Below, piece after piece: positions 36,235 through 46,630 of a DNA stretch of 64,000 nt; the first letter of the stretch is position 1; every line of letters starts with the position of its first letter. Position numbers and translations under genes: made by a program. Origin of the DNA: Daphnia pulex (taxonomy: Eukaryota > Arthropoda > Branchiopoda > Diplostraca > Daphniidae); contig NC_060028.1 of the NCBI RefSeq assembly GCF_021134715.1, positions 3,618,501 to 3,682,500 of the forward strand, in the 5' to 3' direction. Under the pieces are notes generated by a model. The model saw only the letters and a program-made list of their open reading frames with translations, had not been told where the DNA came from and did no database searches.

Positions 36235-36795
36235 ATGCCTTTGAAACGCAAGCTGATTGGGCATGCAATTCTATCGGAGTTTGAAAGTTCCCTCTCAGCT
36301 TGTGAGATCGACCAACATGTCTCAATTCTAGCACAAGAGAAAAACAGTGAAAATATCACAAGCCTGGAAAACCCATTATAGTGAAAATGACAAGATGAAA
36401 TATCGATTGTGGAAAGGTCTTATAAGGAGATATTTTGGAGACATAAGTAGTAAGTCCATTTCACATAGTTACAATCCGGGCTTATTTTCAATGTTTTTTT
36501 TAATTCTTAGCAAGTCAACTTAAATCTTCATTGGCAACAACTGTAAAAAAACGAGATCATGGCTCTGTTCCTCTTCTTCCTGAGAAGTTAACAGACGCTT
36601 TCGATTTCGATCGAAGACAATTGTCTTCGCCGATCTTTACAGGAGAGAGAGAGCCAAAATACAACTGGAAGCTAAAGAAAAACGGAAAAAGGAGCTAGAA
36701 AGACAGATCAAAGAAAAATTGTCAGACGAGGAAGTTTGTGATGATTACGATGAAGATTTAGACGAGGGATATCATCAATATATGGCAATGTAAAC
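36235..36795 (+). CDS. Charged helical protein, two or more exons, status unclear
   Basis: An exon ending at 36449 (donor GTAAGT) encodes KISQAWKTHYSENDKMKYRL followed by WKGLIRRYFGDIS. It joins in phase with an exon starting at 36511 that encodes SQLKSSLATTVKKRDHGSVP, then LLPEKLTDAFDFDRRQLSSP. After a frame change at about 36640, where CTTTACAG could be an acceptor, an acidic coiled coil follows: KIQLEAKEKRKKELERQIKE with LSDEEVCDDYDEDLDEGY, ending in TAA at 36793-36795. Near 36235 an overlapping frame (MPLKRKLIGHAILSEFESSL) is also open, so one indel probably lies between. The family is unknown. Its pieces suggest a nuclear scaffold or linker protein, possibly a pseudogene. Confidence 0.4.
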
Positions 36796-37125
36796 ATAAA
36801 TTCTTAAAATCAAATTTTGAAAGGATCCATTTAGATAATTTCAATTTTACAGGAATCTGAAGGTTTCATTGCATTCTGGATCCAAAAAACAGACTTTGGA
36901 TAATCTGGCAGATCCTGTTCCTGAATCCTATGGTTCGATATTAGCATACGAAAATTTCTACTAAATTTAAGTTTAAGCTCATTCGCATCCTTTTTTTCAA
37001 ATATCTCAATGTAATAAATCGAAAGCAAAAGGAAAGAGAACGCAGAAAACTGCAAAGGCCATTATTAAGGGTACTAGACGATCTTTCAGACTTCTAACAA
37101 AATCGAAGTTAAAGGAAAAGAAGTC

Positions 37126-37284
37126 GTGGATTTGGAGGAATCAGTTTTTTGGTAGAAGACGTGGATCTGAAGGAATCAGTTTTTTTTAAGAAGTCATGGA
37201 TCTGAAGGAATCAGTTGTTTTGGAGGAAGTCGTGGATCTGGAGGAATCAGTTGTTTTGGAGGAAGTCGTGGATCTGAAGGAATA
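37126..37284. repeat. 36 bp minisatellite, about four and a half units
   Basis: The unit GTGGATCTGGAGGAATCAGT followed by TGTTTTGGAGGAAGTC repeats from 37126 to about 37284, with two nearly identical central copies and degraded outer ones. On the plus strand the central part is open and encodes a 12-residue acidic/hydrophobic unit (VDLEESVVLEEV). A coding origin with later decay is likely, since an upstream frame and a downstream VEEEKKKHKS-like exon flank it. Confidence 0.75.
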
Positions 37285-37948
37285 AGTTTTCGGATGAACT
37301 CTCGGATCCGGAGGACCATGTTATGTTTGAGAATGTTTTGGAAAAAATACAAGTTCTCTGTAGCTGGTGTAGGGAGAAAACTGCAGCTAAACACGTAACA
37401 AGTGCAGATCATGTGACAGCTATGTACACGAACATGTTTTCCTAAGGCAATTTTAATTGAATAACAGGGAATTTCATCTTTCTGTTGTCCTCGATACGTA
37501 CGGTACTTTGCGTAGGTCACATTCATTTTTTTATAATACTTCCTTTTTATTTTAACACGTTATTTTATATTTATAGAGTCGAAGAAGAGAAGAAGAAGCA
37601 CAAGAGCTAGCAGGCTGTTCAAAATAAATTTATTAGATGTATAAAATACATTGTCAATAAAAGATATTGCTTAGTTAAAAGATATTTCCTCGTTTTTTAA
37701 TTATATTTGAAAAAATGTATTCCGAAGCCCATAAACAATGTATGTCATGCGATATAACTTTTACCAAAATGTAGATTCAAATGAAAAAGAAAATGTTTCT
37801 TGTATTGTGAGTTTGAACTAACACCTTCAAAATATGCCAAAAGCAGAAAAGAAACGAGAATAATTTTTATATTCGCTGGGTTTAAACCTTGTATCTTATG
37901 TTTCAAGTTCTTAAACTAATCCCACATCCCGCTTTCCAAGAATTCGCA

Positions 37949-38190
37949 TCATGCTCTTATGAACCTCTTCTGCCCAAGACACCTGACGTGTCGGTTCAAT
38001 CTGTCACCTTTGCTGTGGTGTTTGGACATATTGTTTAGGATATTTCAAGAGAAGAATCAAGTCAAGCCAATAGCGGCCAATCAAATTCGCTGTATCATAA
38101 AAGTGTATTGGACATTGTTTTACGTTTGGACAGTGTAAACGGTGGTAAGATCTTAATAAGAAATTGCTTGCTGATCTTAGAAGAAGTTAC
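37949..38190 (+). pseudogene. fem-1-like fragment, second copy
   Basis: The plus strand reads YEPLLPKTPDVSVQSVTFAV then VFGHIV followed by TAG. The pseudogene at 20 kb has DGEPPLPKTPYVGVTFVASP then MVFGHAV, and the spacing between the blocks is similar. Next, ISREESSQANSGQSNSLYHK parallels MIRRISSQANHGPSFHIQS, and RNCLLILEEVTGLI parallels INTFLLILEPLNG. It is a short, stop-containing, opposite-strand copy, not a gene. Confidence 0.5.
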
Positions 38191-38233
38191 TGGACTGATC
38201 CGAAACTGCTTCGTCGGTATTCCTTCGATGTCT

Positions 38234-38771
38234 TCATGAACACACTGAACTAAGAGCAACACTAACTATATTAAGAGCAGGATATTGGTTTGTTGGATTA
38301 ATCCTAATTTTTCCTGATTTGCGGGAACTAGACTTGCTGGATTCAGGCAAAGAATGCGTTAGTATTCTCGACTTCGCAGATAACTCTTCGTGCGTTTCTT
38401 CCTCATTATTTTCTTCTGTAGACTTTTCGTCTATGGAATCGTTTTCACTTGGTGGAGTGTCCTCCACTTCCTACGAATTTCCAAACAAAATTTAGTTCTA
38501 GGTACAAGATATTGAAAAAATGAAATAGATAGTGAAAAAGAATTTACAGCTTCGTTGATCAATAGTAGATCATCCACAATTGGTTGAATCGTACTAGGAT
38601 CCTCTTTGGTGGCCAGAGACTCAAATTTAAGACTTCTTCGTGAGAGGCTTCCAGATGATGACAACGATGCTTTAGCTTCTTTGACCTGCTCTATGACGGG
38701 AGATGGAGTTTTGTTGATGGGTTCCGTAATTTGCTTAGACAAGAGGTCGTCAGGTTCTTCCGATTCCAATT
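38234..38771 (-). CDS. Serine/acidic-rich protein, two terminal exons
   Basis: An exon from 38771 (acceptor TTTATGTAG) to 38548 (donor GTAAAT) encodes ESEEPDDLLSKQITEPINKT and a serine-rich stretch (SLSSSGSLSRRSLKFESLAT). It joins in phase 0 to 38470-38234 (acceptor GTAG), which encodes EVEDTPPSENDSIDEKSTEE, a SSKSSSRKSGKIRINP block and a TGA stop. The composition is that of a disordered nuclear or cytoskeletal protein. No upstream exon was found with certainty because a plus-strand exon overlaps the expected place, so the gene is incomplete as read. Confidence 0.45.
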
Positions 38772-38790
38772 CTACATAAATGGATTCTTA

Positions 38791-39102
38791 ATGGAAGATA
38801 AACGAAGAAATATTTTGTCAAACTTTCTTATCAGTCACCTTTACAGCTCTGAAAGACAAGAACTTTATTCATATGGCAATCTCCTAGTGCCCACTCAGTT
38901 TATCGGGAGAGTGGCCAATTTTTTCGCAAATCCATCGATGATGTCTTCAGTCAAATTCGGTGCTTCAGATTCAACCTTCGATTTGACGGAACTGATGTAT
39001 CGTTTCCTGTTTGTTTTGGATTCCGTTTCTCATCGATTGAGCAACCAAATAAAAGAGCAGCTGGAGGAAAATTACTCAAATTACATCAAAAACATGTTTC
39101 AA
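38791..39102 (+). CDS. Unknown helical protein, single exon ending at a good donor
   Basis: ATG 38791 opens 104 codons ending in phase 0 at GTAAGA (39103). The product begins MEDKRRNILSNFLISHLYSS, and continues with LLVPTQFIGRVANFFANPSM and RFLFVLDSVSHRLSNQIKEQ. Both an ATG with consistent length and a consensus donor support an exon, but nothing downstream (39.1-39.5 kb) continues it. It is head-to-head with the minus-strand exons that end at 38771, only 20 bp away. Family unknown. Confidence 0.4.
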
Positions 39103-39588
39103 GTAAGAACGACCACTGTTCTTCACGCGGCGATTACCAATTTCAGAGTGAAATTAAGGCCTATTAGGCTAATCCTGAGACTCGGAGCTGAAGTAACCGC
39201 CACCAACCGGTAACGGCCAGCTCCGGAAGCATTTTCCAGTAGTTCTCTCCCTTCAGGACCACCCCTACCGCCAAGTAAGGCAAAGCTTCCGGAGTTTGCC
39301 GAAAGGAGCAGGGCAGTCGAATTCGTCGGCTAGGGAGGAGGAGGGATGAAAACGTCGACTGCTGGTACATAGAGTAACCGATCTCCTTATCTCTGGCTCC
39401 AACAAACCCTTGCGGGAAATTTCTACAGCTGTACCACCCCTCTTATACCATGTTTAGGGAGAAAGGGAATGGAAGGCCATCCTAGTGGCAACACTATCAT
39501 TATCTATTACTCTGGTGGCGTTGTCAATTCCTCAAATTAACAAACTCCCCCTTTAAAACTAAAAAATCAATCAAGTAGTGACAAAATC

Positions 39589-40859
39589 AAAGTGAAAAAT
39601 GGGTTGCCACCCGTTTCGGCACTTTTTTCGGCACTTTGAATTTTGTCCGTTTCGGCACCAATTTTTTCTGTTTCGGCACTGCGATTGTATTTTTCGGCAC
39701 CGCCACCAGAGGTGGTCCTAAGTATTGGTATTTCGATGTATAGCCACTTTTGTCCGTTTCGGCACTATTATTGTCTGTTTCGGCACCGCCCCCAAAATTC
39801 ATAAACAATAAATTCCACTAGGTGTCGTGTATATTGTGCAAAGCCTTCTTCTTTTACGGCCACAGAGCTGTGATTCACCCTGGGAGTCAATTTTGTTCGA
39901 TCCACCCACCGACCCTCAGCTGCCTGTGGCAGTTATACCTCACCTATGCCACATGCGTTGCCATTTTACGAAAGTATGATTTTCAATTCCTGTTTTCCGC
40001 AAAATCTTCCCATTGTTTCCACCACGATTCATAGTGAGTAAGCAATTGGCAGCCTAGTGGGTACAGCGGTGGATTCTCATAAAAGAAGTATAAGGTTCTA
40101 TTCTGTGCAGGTCATTATCCACTTTTAATCATTTTTCCTTGTTTTTTTCTATATTTTTAAAACGAAATAGATGGAATGCCTAGATTCTGTAAAAAATGCG
40201 AGTTTTTTCTCATTTTTTTAACAAAATCTGAATTTGTTTTCTTTGGCAAGGACTTAGAAAGATTATTTATTAGATTATTTATTCATAAAGTTTATTTGCT
40301 CATTATCATTAGGGATGGCGATATATCGTCAATTTCTGATTTCAGATTCTCGTACTTCTTTAGAATTGAACTGAGTTCTTGGCGTGTAAGCATAGTATTC
40401 AGCTTGAGTGCCGGACATCCGGGTTTGAATCTCTTATGTAATACAATTTATTAGAGGAAATTCATTTTATAACTAAGATGCATATTTTATAACTAACCAT
40501 GCAAAAACGCATTCCCAAACTTTTCTGGAGGAGTTGATGATGAGGTTAGTGGTGATTCTGGGCGGGTTGTGCGAGCTAGGCAGAGGTAGACGTGGTGGAT
40601 TTGATGGAGGAAATGAAAATCCCCCTAGATGACTTGAAAAATAATTTTTTGTTTTTGTGCCGAAACGGACACAGTTGGTGCCGAAAAAGACATAATTTGT
40701 GCCGAAACGGAGAATATTAGTGCCGAAACGGAAAGATTTTTAATGAACGAGGAGATTTTAAATACAAGGGGGGGACCAAGCCTTTTATATGGGTGCCGAA
40801 AACGCCAAAATCGAAAGTGCCGAAAAAAGTGCCGAAACGGGTGGACACCGAAAAATGAA
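39589..40859. mobile_element. 1.27 kb TIR element with clustered GTGCCGAAACGG motifs
   Basis: Both ends contain many copies of the motif GTGCCGAAACGG (as CCGTTTCGGCAC at 39618-39788 and direct at 40658-40840). The outermost blocks are inverted repeats: CCACCCGTTTCGGCAC then TTTTTTCGGCACTTT on the left, and its complement on the right up to GGGTGGACACC. A 12 bp direct repeat AGTGACAAAATC flanks the whole (39577-39588 and 40860-40871) and may be the target duplication; 9-12 bp duplications occur in Mutator-like elements. It contains no transposase frame. A tRNA-like SINE fragment has inserted inside. Confidence 0.7.
40050..40110 (+). mobile_element. tRNA-derived SINE fragment
   Basis: AGCCTAGTGGGTACAGCGGT resembles a pol III A box, followed 30 bp later by AGGTTCTATTC as a degenerate B box. 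The stretch TTCTCATAA between them is like a Met (CAT) anticodon loop. The stems do not pair fully, so it is not a functional tRNA. Confidence 0.4.
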
Positions 40860-41864
40860 AGTGACAAAATCCTGCAAAACTTGTAAACCTGCAAGTCCCA
40901 AAAAAAATTTGTCGGGACCCCGAAAAAACTGCAAACAGGTTAAAACCTGGAAAGTGACACCACTGTTGGTTCCACTAAGGCCGATATGACTTCTATGGGT
41001 CTAAAATGAAGGCCAACAAATAAAACCTTCTGCTGGCTTCCGCAAGGAGCGTGGCGGAGAGCGTAAAAAATTCTTCTAGAGCACAGTCTCAGTTTAGAGA
41101 TAAAAAAAAGCTCATTAGTAATTATCCAAGAAAAACTAAGTCTTTAGTTACCTTGGGCAGCGCTATGAAGAGCAAAAAATTCACGGAGATGAAAAACACC
41201 TTCCGCATCGTAACAAATACCATGCTGACGTATAAAGCAATCTGAATTCCGCAAGGGGCGTGGAGGAGAGTACAAAAAAATGGCAGCCAGGCAGAGAGGA
41301 AAAAGGGAAAAATGAGCCTCTCAGGAAATTAGTCATATCTCAACCAATAAAATCCGGAAAGGAAATTCCTTTTGGATTCCGGTGGTTGAGATGGCAATAA
41401 ACCTATTTAAAAATTAGTTTTTGATCTAGCTCCCCCATTTTTACGAAAAGTGATGAAAAAGTACCCGGCGTGCAGAGACGAACATGACCATATTTTTTAT
41501 ATATTTTTAAGGCCTTTTCAAAAAATATAGATCTGGAAAGCCGCTCCGGGATTTCGATCTAATTGAGTAGTGGATCGCTTGTGTTCTATTATCTATTTTC
41601 AATCCATTTTTTATTATTCAAAATACATACTCGTTTAATTTTTACCGCATAAAAAAGGTTCTGGGTGTTGGAATAAACAAAGAAAAGAAAATGTCTAAAA
41701 AAATAAAAGGGCTATACGTAAGAAAAATCGGACAAAAAAAGGGTTAGAGTAAGAAAAGAGCAAACAGATCAGACCCAATGTATAGCTCAAGGGCGAATAT
41801 TATTGTAAGAAACACGCGATATTTCGTATCCAATCGCTCCCATCTGAAAAGCCGATTAATCATT

Positions 41865-42135
41865 ACTGATTGAATTGTTGTATCACTTTTCGGAGTGGAC
41901 TTCAATTTGAATATTCAGCAATGCGCTTCCTGTTCTATGTATATCTATCAAACTATTAGGCGATATAAACGAACAAATATTTGATTAAATGTACAATACA
42001 ATTATCTTAAAGACTTTAAGCTTTCTCAAAATGTCTTCGAGCAAGTGGATGTAGACGACAATGGTTGTAATAAAATACGAAATAGGCTTTTCAAAATGTT
42101 GACTGCGTTGCCGCACAGTCTCAAGGGTCCGTAGA
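41865..42135 (-). repeat. Duplicated module: fem-1-like exon piece plus flank
   Basis: This segment is collinear with 20595-20845: CACTTT-CGGA-TGGACTTCAA, ATGCGCTTCCTG-TCTATG, GCGATAT-AACGAA, CTTTCTCAA-ATGTCTT, ACGACAATGGTTGTAAT and CTCAAGGGTCCGTAG appear in the same order. Its minus strand gives a degraded HIEQEAHC-like helix matching the fem-1-like locus. It ends exactly where the serine-protease 3' UTR repeat begins. Confidence 0.75.
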
Positions 42136-42597
42136 CTTCGTAACGCAATTTTTGTACGTCGGAAGAACAAAGAAGGCACCGTGTAAAGGTAAGGGTTGTT
42201 GAAATGAACAAAGAAAAAGAAAGGGTATAAAAATCAAAGGGCTAAGTAAGAAAAAAAATGTGATGAAAAGGGGTAAGAGTCGGAAAACAACTAGATCAAA
42301 CCAAATTGTATACTTTGTTTAAGGACGTACTAACTTGGATTAAGTGTTGTTTATTATTCGAAGAAAAGAAGAAAACAACAAAAAAACAATTTGGCTGTGA
42401 AATCTCTAAAACCAAAATAGCGTACTGCATTCACGCGTGTGAAAATTGATGAGCCAATAATAGTAAAAATGATTTAAATTTCAAAAGTGAAAAAAAGTCA
42501 TCTCGCCAGTGTTCCGCGCATTCCCTAACACCCCCTGCTGCGTTTCACTGGCCTTCTGAAATTATGGTCCGATTGCCTATAAGGTCTTCAGACGGTG
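42110..42597 (-). repeat. Serine-protease 3' UTR repeat, copy A
   Basis: The minus strand starts with ACACCGTCTGA (Asn-Thr-Val-stop of a serine protease) and continues through GGCCAGTGAAACGCAGCAGG, the CACGCGTGAATGCA block, TTAGCCCTTT and the CGGACCCTTGAGACTGTGCG block. Homologous copies lie at 44.1-44.6, 45.7-45.9, 46.4-46.6 and 55.9-56.4 kb. Confidence 0.8.
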
Positions 42598-42965
42598 TTA
42601 ATGGCAAGTAACGCGTGTACTGGTAGCCCACAATTTCGAATTTTTCAATTCGGACAACTTTAATTCCGGGTGACAGGAACGGACCGATGTGCATTTGCCA
42701 ATTTCACCTTCCGTCGTATAGCAGAAATTTTCAGCTGCCAAGTCCGTTTTGGAGTTGTGCGGAAAATTCTGCGCCTTCTTTTTGAAAGAACAAATTAATC
42801 AATCCTTAATTTAAGAGTCCATTGAATGCCTTGTTGAAACCAAGTAACAAATAAATTTGCATGCTGCTGAATCTGAGCATTTGAGAAAAAGAAAACATTT
42901 GAACTTACGGCGACTGCGGCATAGCAGACTGCAATCCAAATGATGGAAACTGTGAGCCCTTTCAT
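42598..42965 (-). CDS. Small secreted protein: signal peptide plus truncated CLIP domain
   Basis: Exon 42965-42909 (19 codons, MKGLTVSIIWIAVCYAAVA) ends at GTAAGT and joins in phase 0 to 42768-42598 (acceptor GCGCAG) for 75 codons ending TAA. Residues 2-18 form a signal peptide. The second exon carries ENFCYTTEGEIGKCTSVRSC, which has the first three cysteines and glycine of a CLIP domain, the protease-docking module of arthropod clip serine proteases. After KLSELKNSKLWAT the sequence runs directly into the last codons and 3' UTR of a serine protease in another frame. Cysteines 4-6 and the whole catalytic domain are missing. This looks like an internal deletion of a CLIP-protease gene; whether the short product is made is unknown. 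Confidence 0.6.
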
Positions 42966-43375
42966 TCCGGAGAGCGTGCTCTGAAAGAGTTTCAGGTACA
43001 CTATGAATTTGTGAATGCGAGTTGGCATTCATATATTATCCAAAATATACAATTTATCCATCGATAACAAATGTTGCGAAGAGGTTGAGTTTGTTCAACT
43101 GCATGCCAACTGCCTATCGCAAGTGGCAACGATAAGAGTCAACAAAGTATTTGGGGCAAAAGCTTTTTATTATTTGTAATGTCAAATGCAAATTGTAATT
43201 GCCTTTGCCAGACGCCATCTATGCCAGAATAAAGGGTCAATGATCCACATACAGTCCCAACGTTTTCAGATTCGTAACCAACAGGCACCCAAAATTAAGG
43301 TTCAATGTGTATTACTTATACTGTATGTGCCAGATTTCTGGCGCTATTTATTAATACGCGATATCTCCGTGATAG

Positions 43376-43700
43376 TCACCGACAAATGGGATCATTATGA
43401 TCCATGAATCCGGGTGGATGTTGATGTTGATCCGCCTGCCATTGCTGCTGCCCTTGTTGGTGCCCCGGTTGCTGTTGGTATGGCGAGTAGACCACCGTCG
43501 GGTAAGACTGAAATTGTGGCTGCTTTCCAGCTGGGGGAATGACCCACAACGGCGTCGGCTGTGGCGGATTCTGAACTACCAACTGAACTGGGACTGACGA
43601 GTCGGCGGACACGCAACATTTACAGACGAAGACTCTACTCAACAAAACAATGACGATACAGTTGTTAACGAAAGAGAAGAGGTTGGCGATGGCCAAGACT
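43376..43700 (-). CDS. Secreted Pro/Gln-rich protein exon
   Basis: The minus strand is open through a hydrophobic segment (NNCIVIVLLSRVFVCKCC), then a proline/glutamine region with VQNPPQPTPLWVIPPAGKQP and YQQQPGHQQGQQQWQADQHQ, to NDPICR, where CGGTGACT offers a donor near 43382. The composition resembles the linkers found between CLIP and protease domains or secreted adhesive proteins. The stretch upstream (43780-43830) has CTTTCAGAG...TTCCGG, similar to the DNA just before the ATG of the CLIP gene, suggesting duplicated 5' regions. No ATG could be fixed with confidence. Confidence 0.4.
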
Positions 43701-44084
43701 AGCGGGTCAACTCGAAAGTATACAAGCAACCAAGAAATTTTTTCACCTTTATTGATTGTCAACATTTCCAAATACCTACAAAATCTAAAGGATTAATACC
43801 ATTATTCCCGGAATGACTCTGAAAGTAAGTGAACTCCCTGAAGCCTCAAACCCAAGTTATACATCCGGAAATGAGAGCGAATCAGATTGAAAGCGACGAA
43901 AAAACCGTCGTCGAAATAATTCTGAAATATCACAAGCAAAAATAATTAAACAATTAATTACTAGTCGGTTTTTGTTGATTGAAAATTTCAACGAAATTAA
44001 AATGTTGTTTAGAACTGTCTTTTAATGAGCCTCACATTGGTCTTGTTGGCTTGTAGGAAGCGCTGAAGCCTAGTAATCCCGCCA

Positions 44085-44640
44085 CGAAAAACGGGATCGA
44101 CCCTCATACGCCTATGAATGAAAAAATCCAATTGTTGCGTTATTGCCGCACAACTGTAAGGGTCAATAGACTTCGTAACGCAAATTTGATACGCCAGAAA
44201 AAAACCCACGAAAGCACAATGATAAGGTAAAGAGGTGTTAAAATAAACCAATAAGAAAAGAAAAGGTGAAAATAAAAGGGCTAAGTAAGAAAGTAAAACC
44301 AAAATGTTGTACTTTTTTGAAGGGCGTATAGGTTAACTTCGAGTAGTTTTGTTAATTACCCCCCCCCCCCCCCACACACCCCAAAAAAAACGACAAAAAA
44401 CCACTCGGTTATAAAACCTAAAAAAACATGCGGTGTTGCATTCACGCATTTCTAAATAGGGACTAAGTAAAAAATATCAGTAAATATAATTAAAACATTC
44501 GAAAGTGAAAAAAAAAGTCGTTCCACCAGTGCCTTCCCTACCACCCCCTGCTGCGTTTCACTGGCCCTCCGGAGTTCTGATGTGACGGCCGAAGAAGGTT
44601 TTCACATGGTGTTATTTTTCGCCATCTAGTTCATGAATGA
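44085..44640 (-). repeat. Serine-protease 3' UTR repeat, copy B
   Basis: The minus strand begins with TCATTCATGAAC, Ser-Phe-Met-Asn of the protease C-terminus, then a stop in place of Trp, and ends with ACCATGTGA where relatives have ACCGTCTGA. The remaining 500 bp follows the same order of blocks as copies A and E (CCAGTGAAACGCAGCAGG, ATGCAACACCGC, TTAGCCCTTTTAT, GACCCTTACAGTTGTGCG). A 15-base C run (44359-44373) lies inside. Confidence 0.75.
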
Positions 44641-45523
44641 CGTTCATGAAAAACATCTTCGGGTCTAATCTCGTTAGCACTCCTTCCCGCGCGGCCCGCG
44701 CCTCCCATTTTTATAATTTCCCACCCTTAACTATTATTCTATTCTATTTCTATATACCCCCTTCCTCCGAAACTACACCCCGCTCTGTCGGTGCGCAGTT
44801 GGGGCGTGTTTACTATCGTCCCGAAAAAAACATCTCCCGCACACACACATACACACTTCCAGCTTATGAATGAAATTCTTTTCGGCGGAAAGTTCTGTAC
44901 TTATGCTCATTCGCCTTCGACCATTTGGTACGCATTCATGGGCGAGTTCATCTTCGATCCAATTATGTAAATTATTAATTATTATTCTGATAAAGGGGGG
45001 GGGAGATGGATAGAAAAGTCTCTACACATATTGTGTGTGAGTGTATTATTAAATATAGACATACCTGTTTATTTTTCTTTTAAGAAAATAAAAGAATAAT
45101 TATATATTTGAAATTCCCAATAGAATGTTAGCAACATATGAGCTGTTCTATTTAAAAAAAGTGGTTCAAATCTGGTTTATTTTGTGAAACTTTTATGTAA
45201 CCATATATCATTTTTATTAACATTATCTATTTTGGAGATGCTCCCCGTTTGAAAAATATATTAAATAACTATTTTATGCTGATTGAGGAATTAATTTAAA
45301 CGAGGGTTGATGACAAATGCAGTCGTCATCACTGAAATCGACATCAGCACGGGGGCGTCACCAACGGTGAAACGTTTTCGAATATAATGTGGATAATAAG
45401 AGAACGTTCCAATCTAAATCGAAAATTTGAAATTCGTTTCGAAGGCATTAAGAATGCACATTTAAGTTAATGAAACAATTAAGGAAATCAAATTTGCATA
45501 TTAAAAAGAAAACGCTTGGAGTC

Positions 45524-45618
45524 CGGAGAGCAGGATTCGAAACGGCTACCTGTGGAAGCAGGGCCGAATGATTAGTCCAACTGAAACTTCCACCGCTTTA
45601 GACCCTGAGCTATCTGCA
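45524..45618 (-). mobile_element. tRNA-like sequence, probable SINE head
   Basis: On the minus strand GATAGCTCAGGGTCTAAAGC is a good A box and D arm, and GTTTCGAATCC about 60 bp later is a good B box. The T stem and anticodon stem do not pair cleanly, and the spacing is long, so I read it as a tRNA-derived element rather than a working tRNA. Confidence 0.45.
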
Positions 45619-45699
45619 GAAAATATACATTTATTGTTAATTACAAATTCCATTGCGATGGGAAACAAATTCTTGATTTCACGATGGAAAAAAAAAAAC

Positions 45700-45885
45700 A
45701 AATAAAAACAAAAAGGCGGTGCGGCATTCACGCGTGCGCAAATTTGTGGGCAAATAATAGTAAATATGATTTAAAATTCGAAAATTTTAAAAAGTCTTTC
45801 CGCTTATCCCCTACCATCCCCTTTTCACTGCTGGCCTTCTGGAGTTCTGATCATATTGCCTAAAGTCTTCAGACGGTGTTTTTCC
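45700..45885 (-). repeat. Serine-protease 3' UTR repeat, copy C (partial)
   Basis: The minus strand gives the codons for LIGKNTV then TGA (stop at 45869-45871), followed by GGCCAGCAGTGAAAAGGGGA and the block with CACGCGTGAATGCCGCACCG. The distal half of the repeat is absent. Confidence 0.75.
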
Positions 45886-46017
45886 CGATCAGTGTCAACG
45901 AAATCCTTTGTGACGGGTCACGTGACCCGCCATCTAATTCGGGATTGAACTTAGTTAATGCAACAATTATTGTCTGTGTTAATACAAATTATAAATAAAT
46001 TTAAAATGCGCAATAAT

Positions 46018-46110
46018 ATAAGCTGTTTACCATTAGGATTAGCATTACATTTACCATTACATAGCTGTTTACCATTACATTTAGCATTAAGATTACCGTC
46101 GCATTTACGA
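46018..46110. repeat. TTACCATTA/TTAGCATTA minisatellite
   Basis: Short units of TTACCATTA, TTAGCATTA and CATAGC alternate with a 12-base rhythm. Minus-strand translation gives repeated NGK and NAN tripeptides. Simple-sequence repeat, no gene. Confidence 0.6.
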
Positions 46111-46379
46111 AAAAGGTGCCCCGAACGGCTTGCCATAGCGACGGACTCTCTTCGACCTCAAACAAAAATTTTAATGAGCGATTATTACTAGCCTGATTTT
46201 GTTTTAATGAAAAATTGTGTAATCAAACCAAACTCTTTAAAAGACCCGCTGCAGTAGTTTTCCAAATCGAGAAGTAAAATATTGATGACGGAGCAGGACA
46301 AAACAAATTTGATATGAATTTAGACTGCTGCATTAGGGTGGATATTCGTGGATATTGCGATGTGAACTTGAACAGTGTA

Positions 46380-46625
46380 GCTGGTAGACATTGGCTGTGG
46401 ACGACAACAGTTAGATAACTAACGGACTGAATTGTTGCGTTGTCGCACAGCCGCAAGGGTCCTTAGAGGGAGGCGTAAACTACGAATAACAACAATTTTC
46501 CACTTCAGAAAGAAACAAAGAAAAGAAAAAGTAAAAAATGAAAGGGTTAGGTAAGTATTGTGTGACAAAAAGGGTGAGAGTCTGAAAGCTACCAGACATA
46601 AAAAAAAAATTTTTAAGGCGCAATA
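46380..46625 (-). repeat. Serine-protease 3' UTR repeat, copy D, interrupted by the foldback element
   Basis: TGTCGCACAGCCGCAAGGGT, the AAAGGGTTAGGTAAG block, GTGACAAAAAGGGTGAGAG and TCTGAAAGCTACCAGAC match the distal half of copies A and B. The repeat stops at about 46625, where the foldback element begins, and does not resume clearly after it. Confidence 0.6.
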
Positions 46626-46630
46626 ATACC

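Noticed and set aside
39120..39420. Possible solo LTR containing GGAGGAGGGATGAAAACGTC
   Set aside because: No matching TG...CA ends, no second copy in the window and no duplication found.
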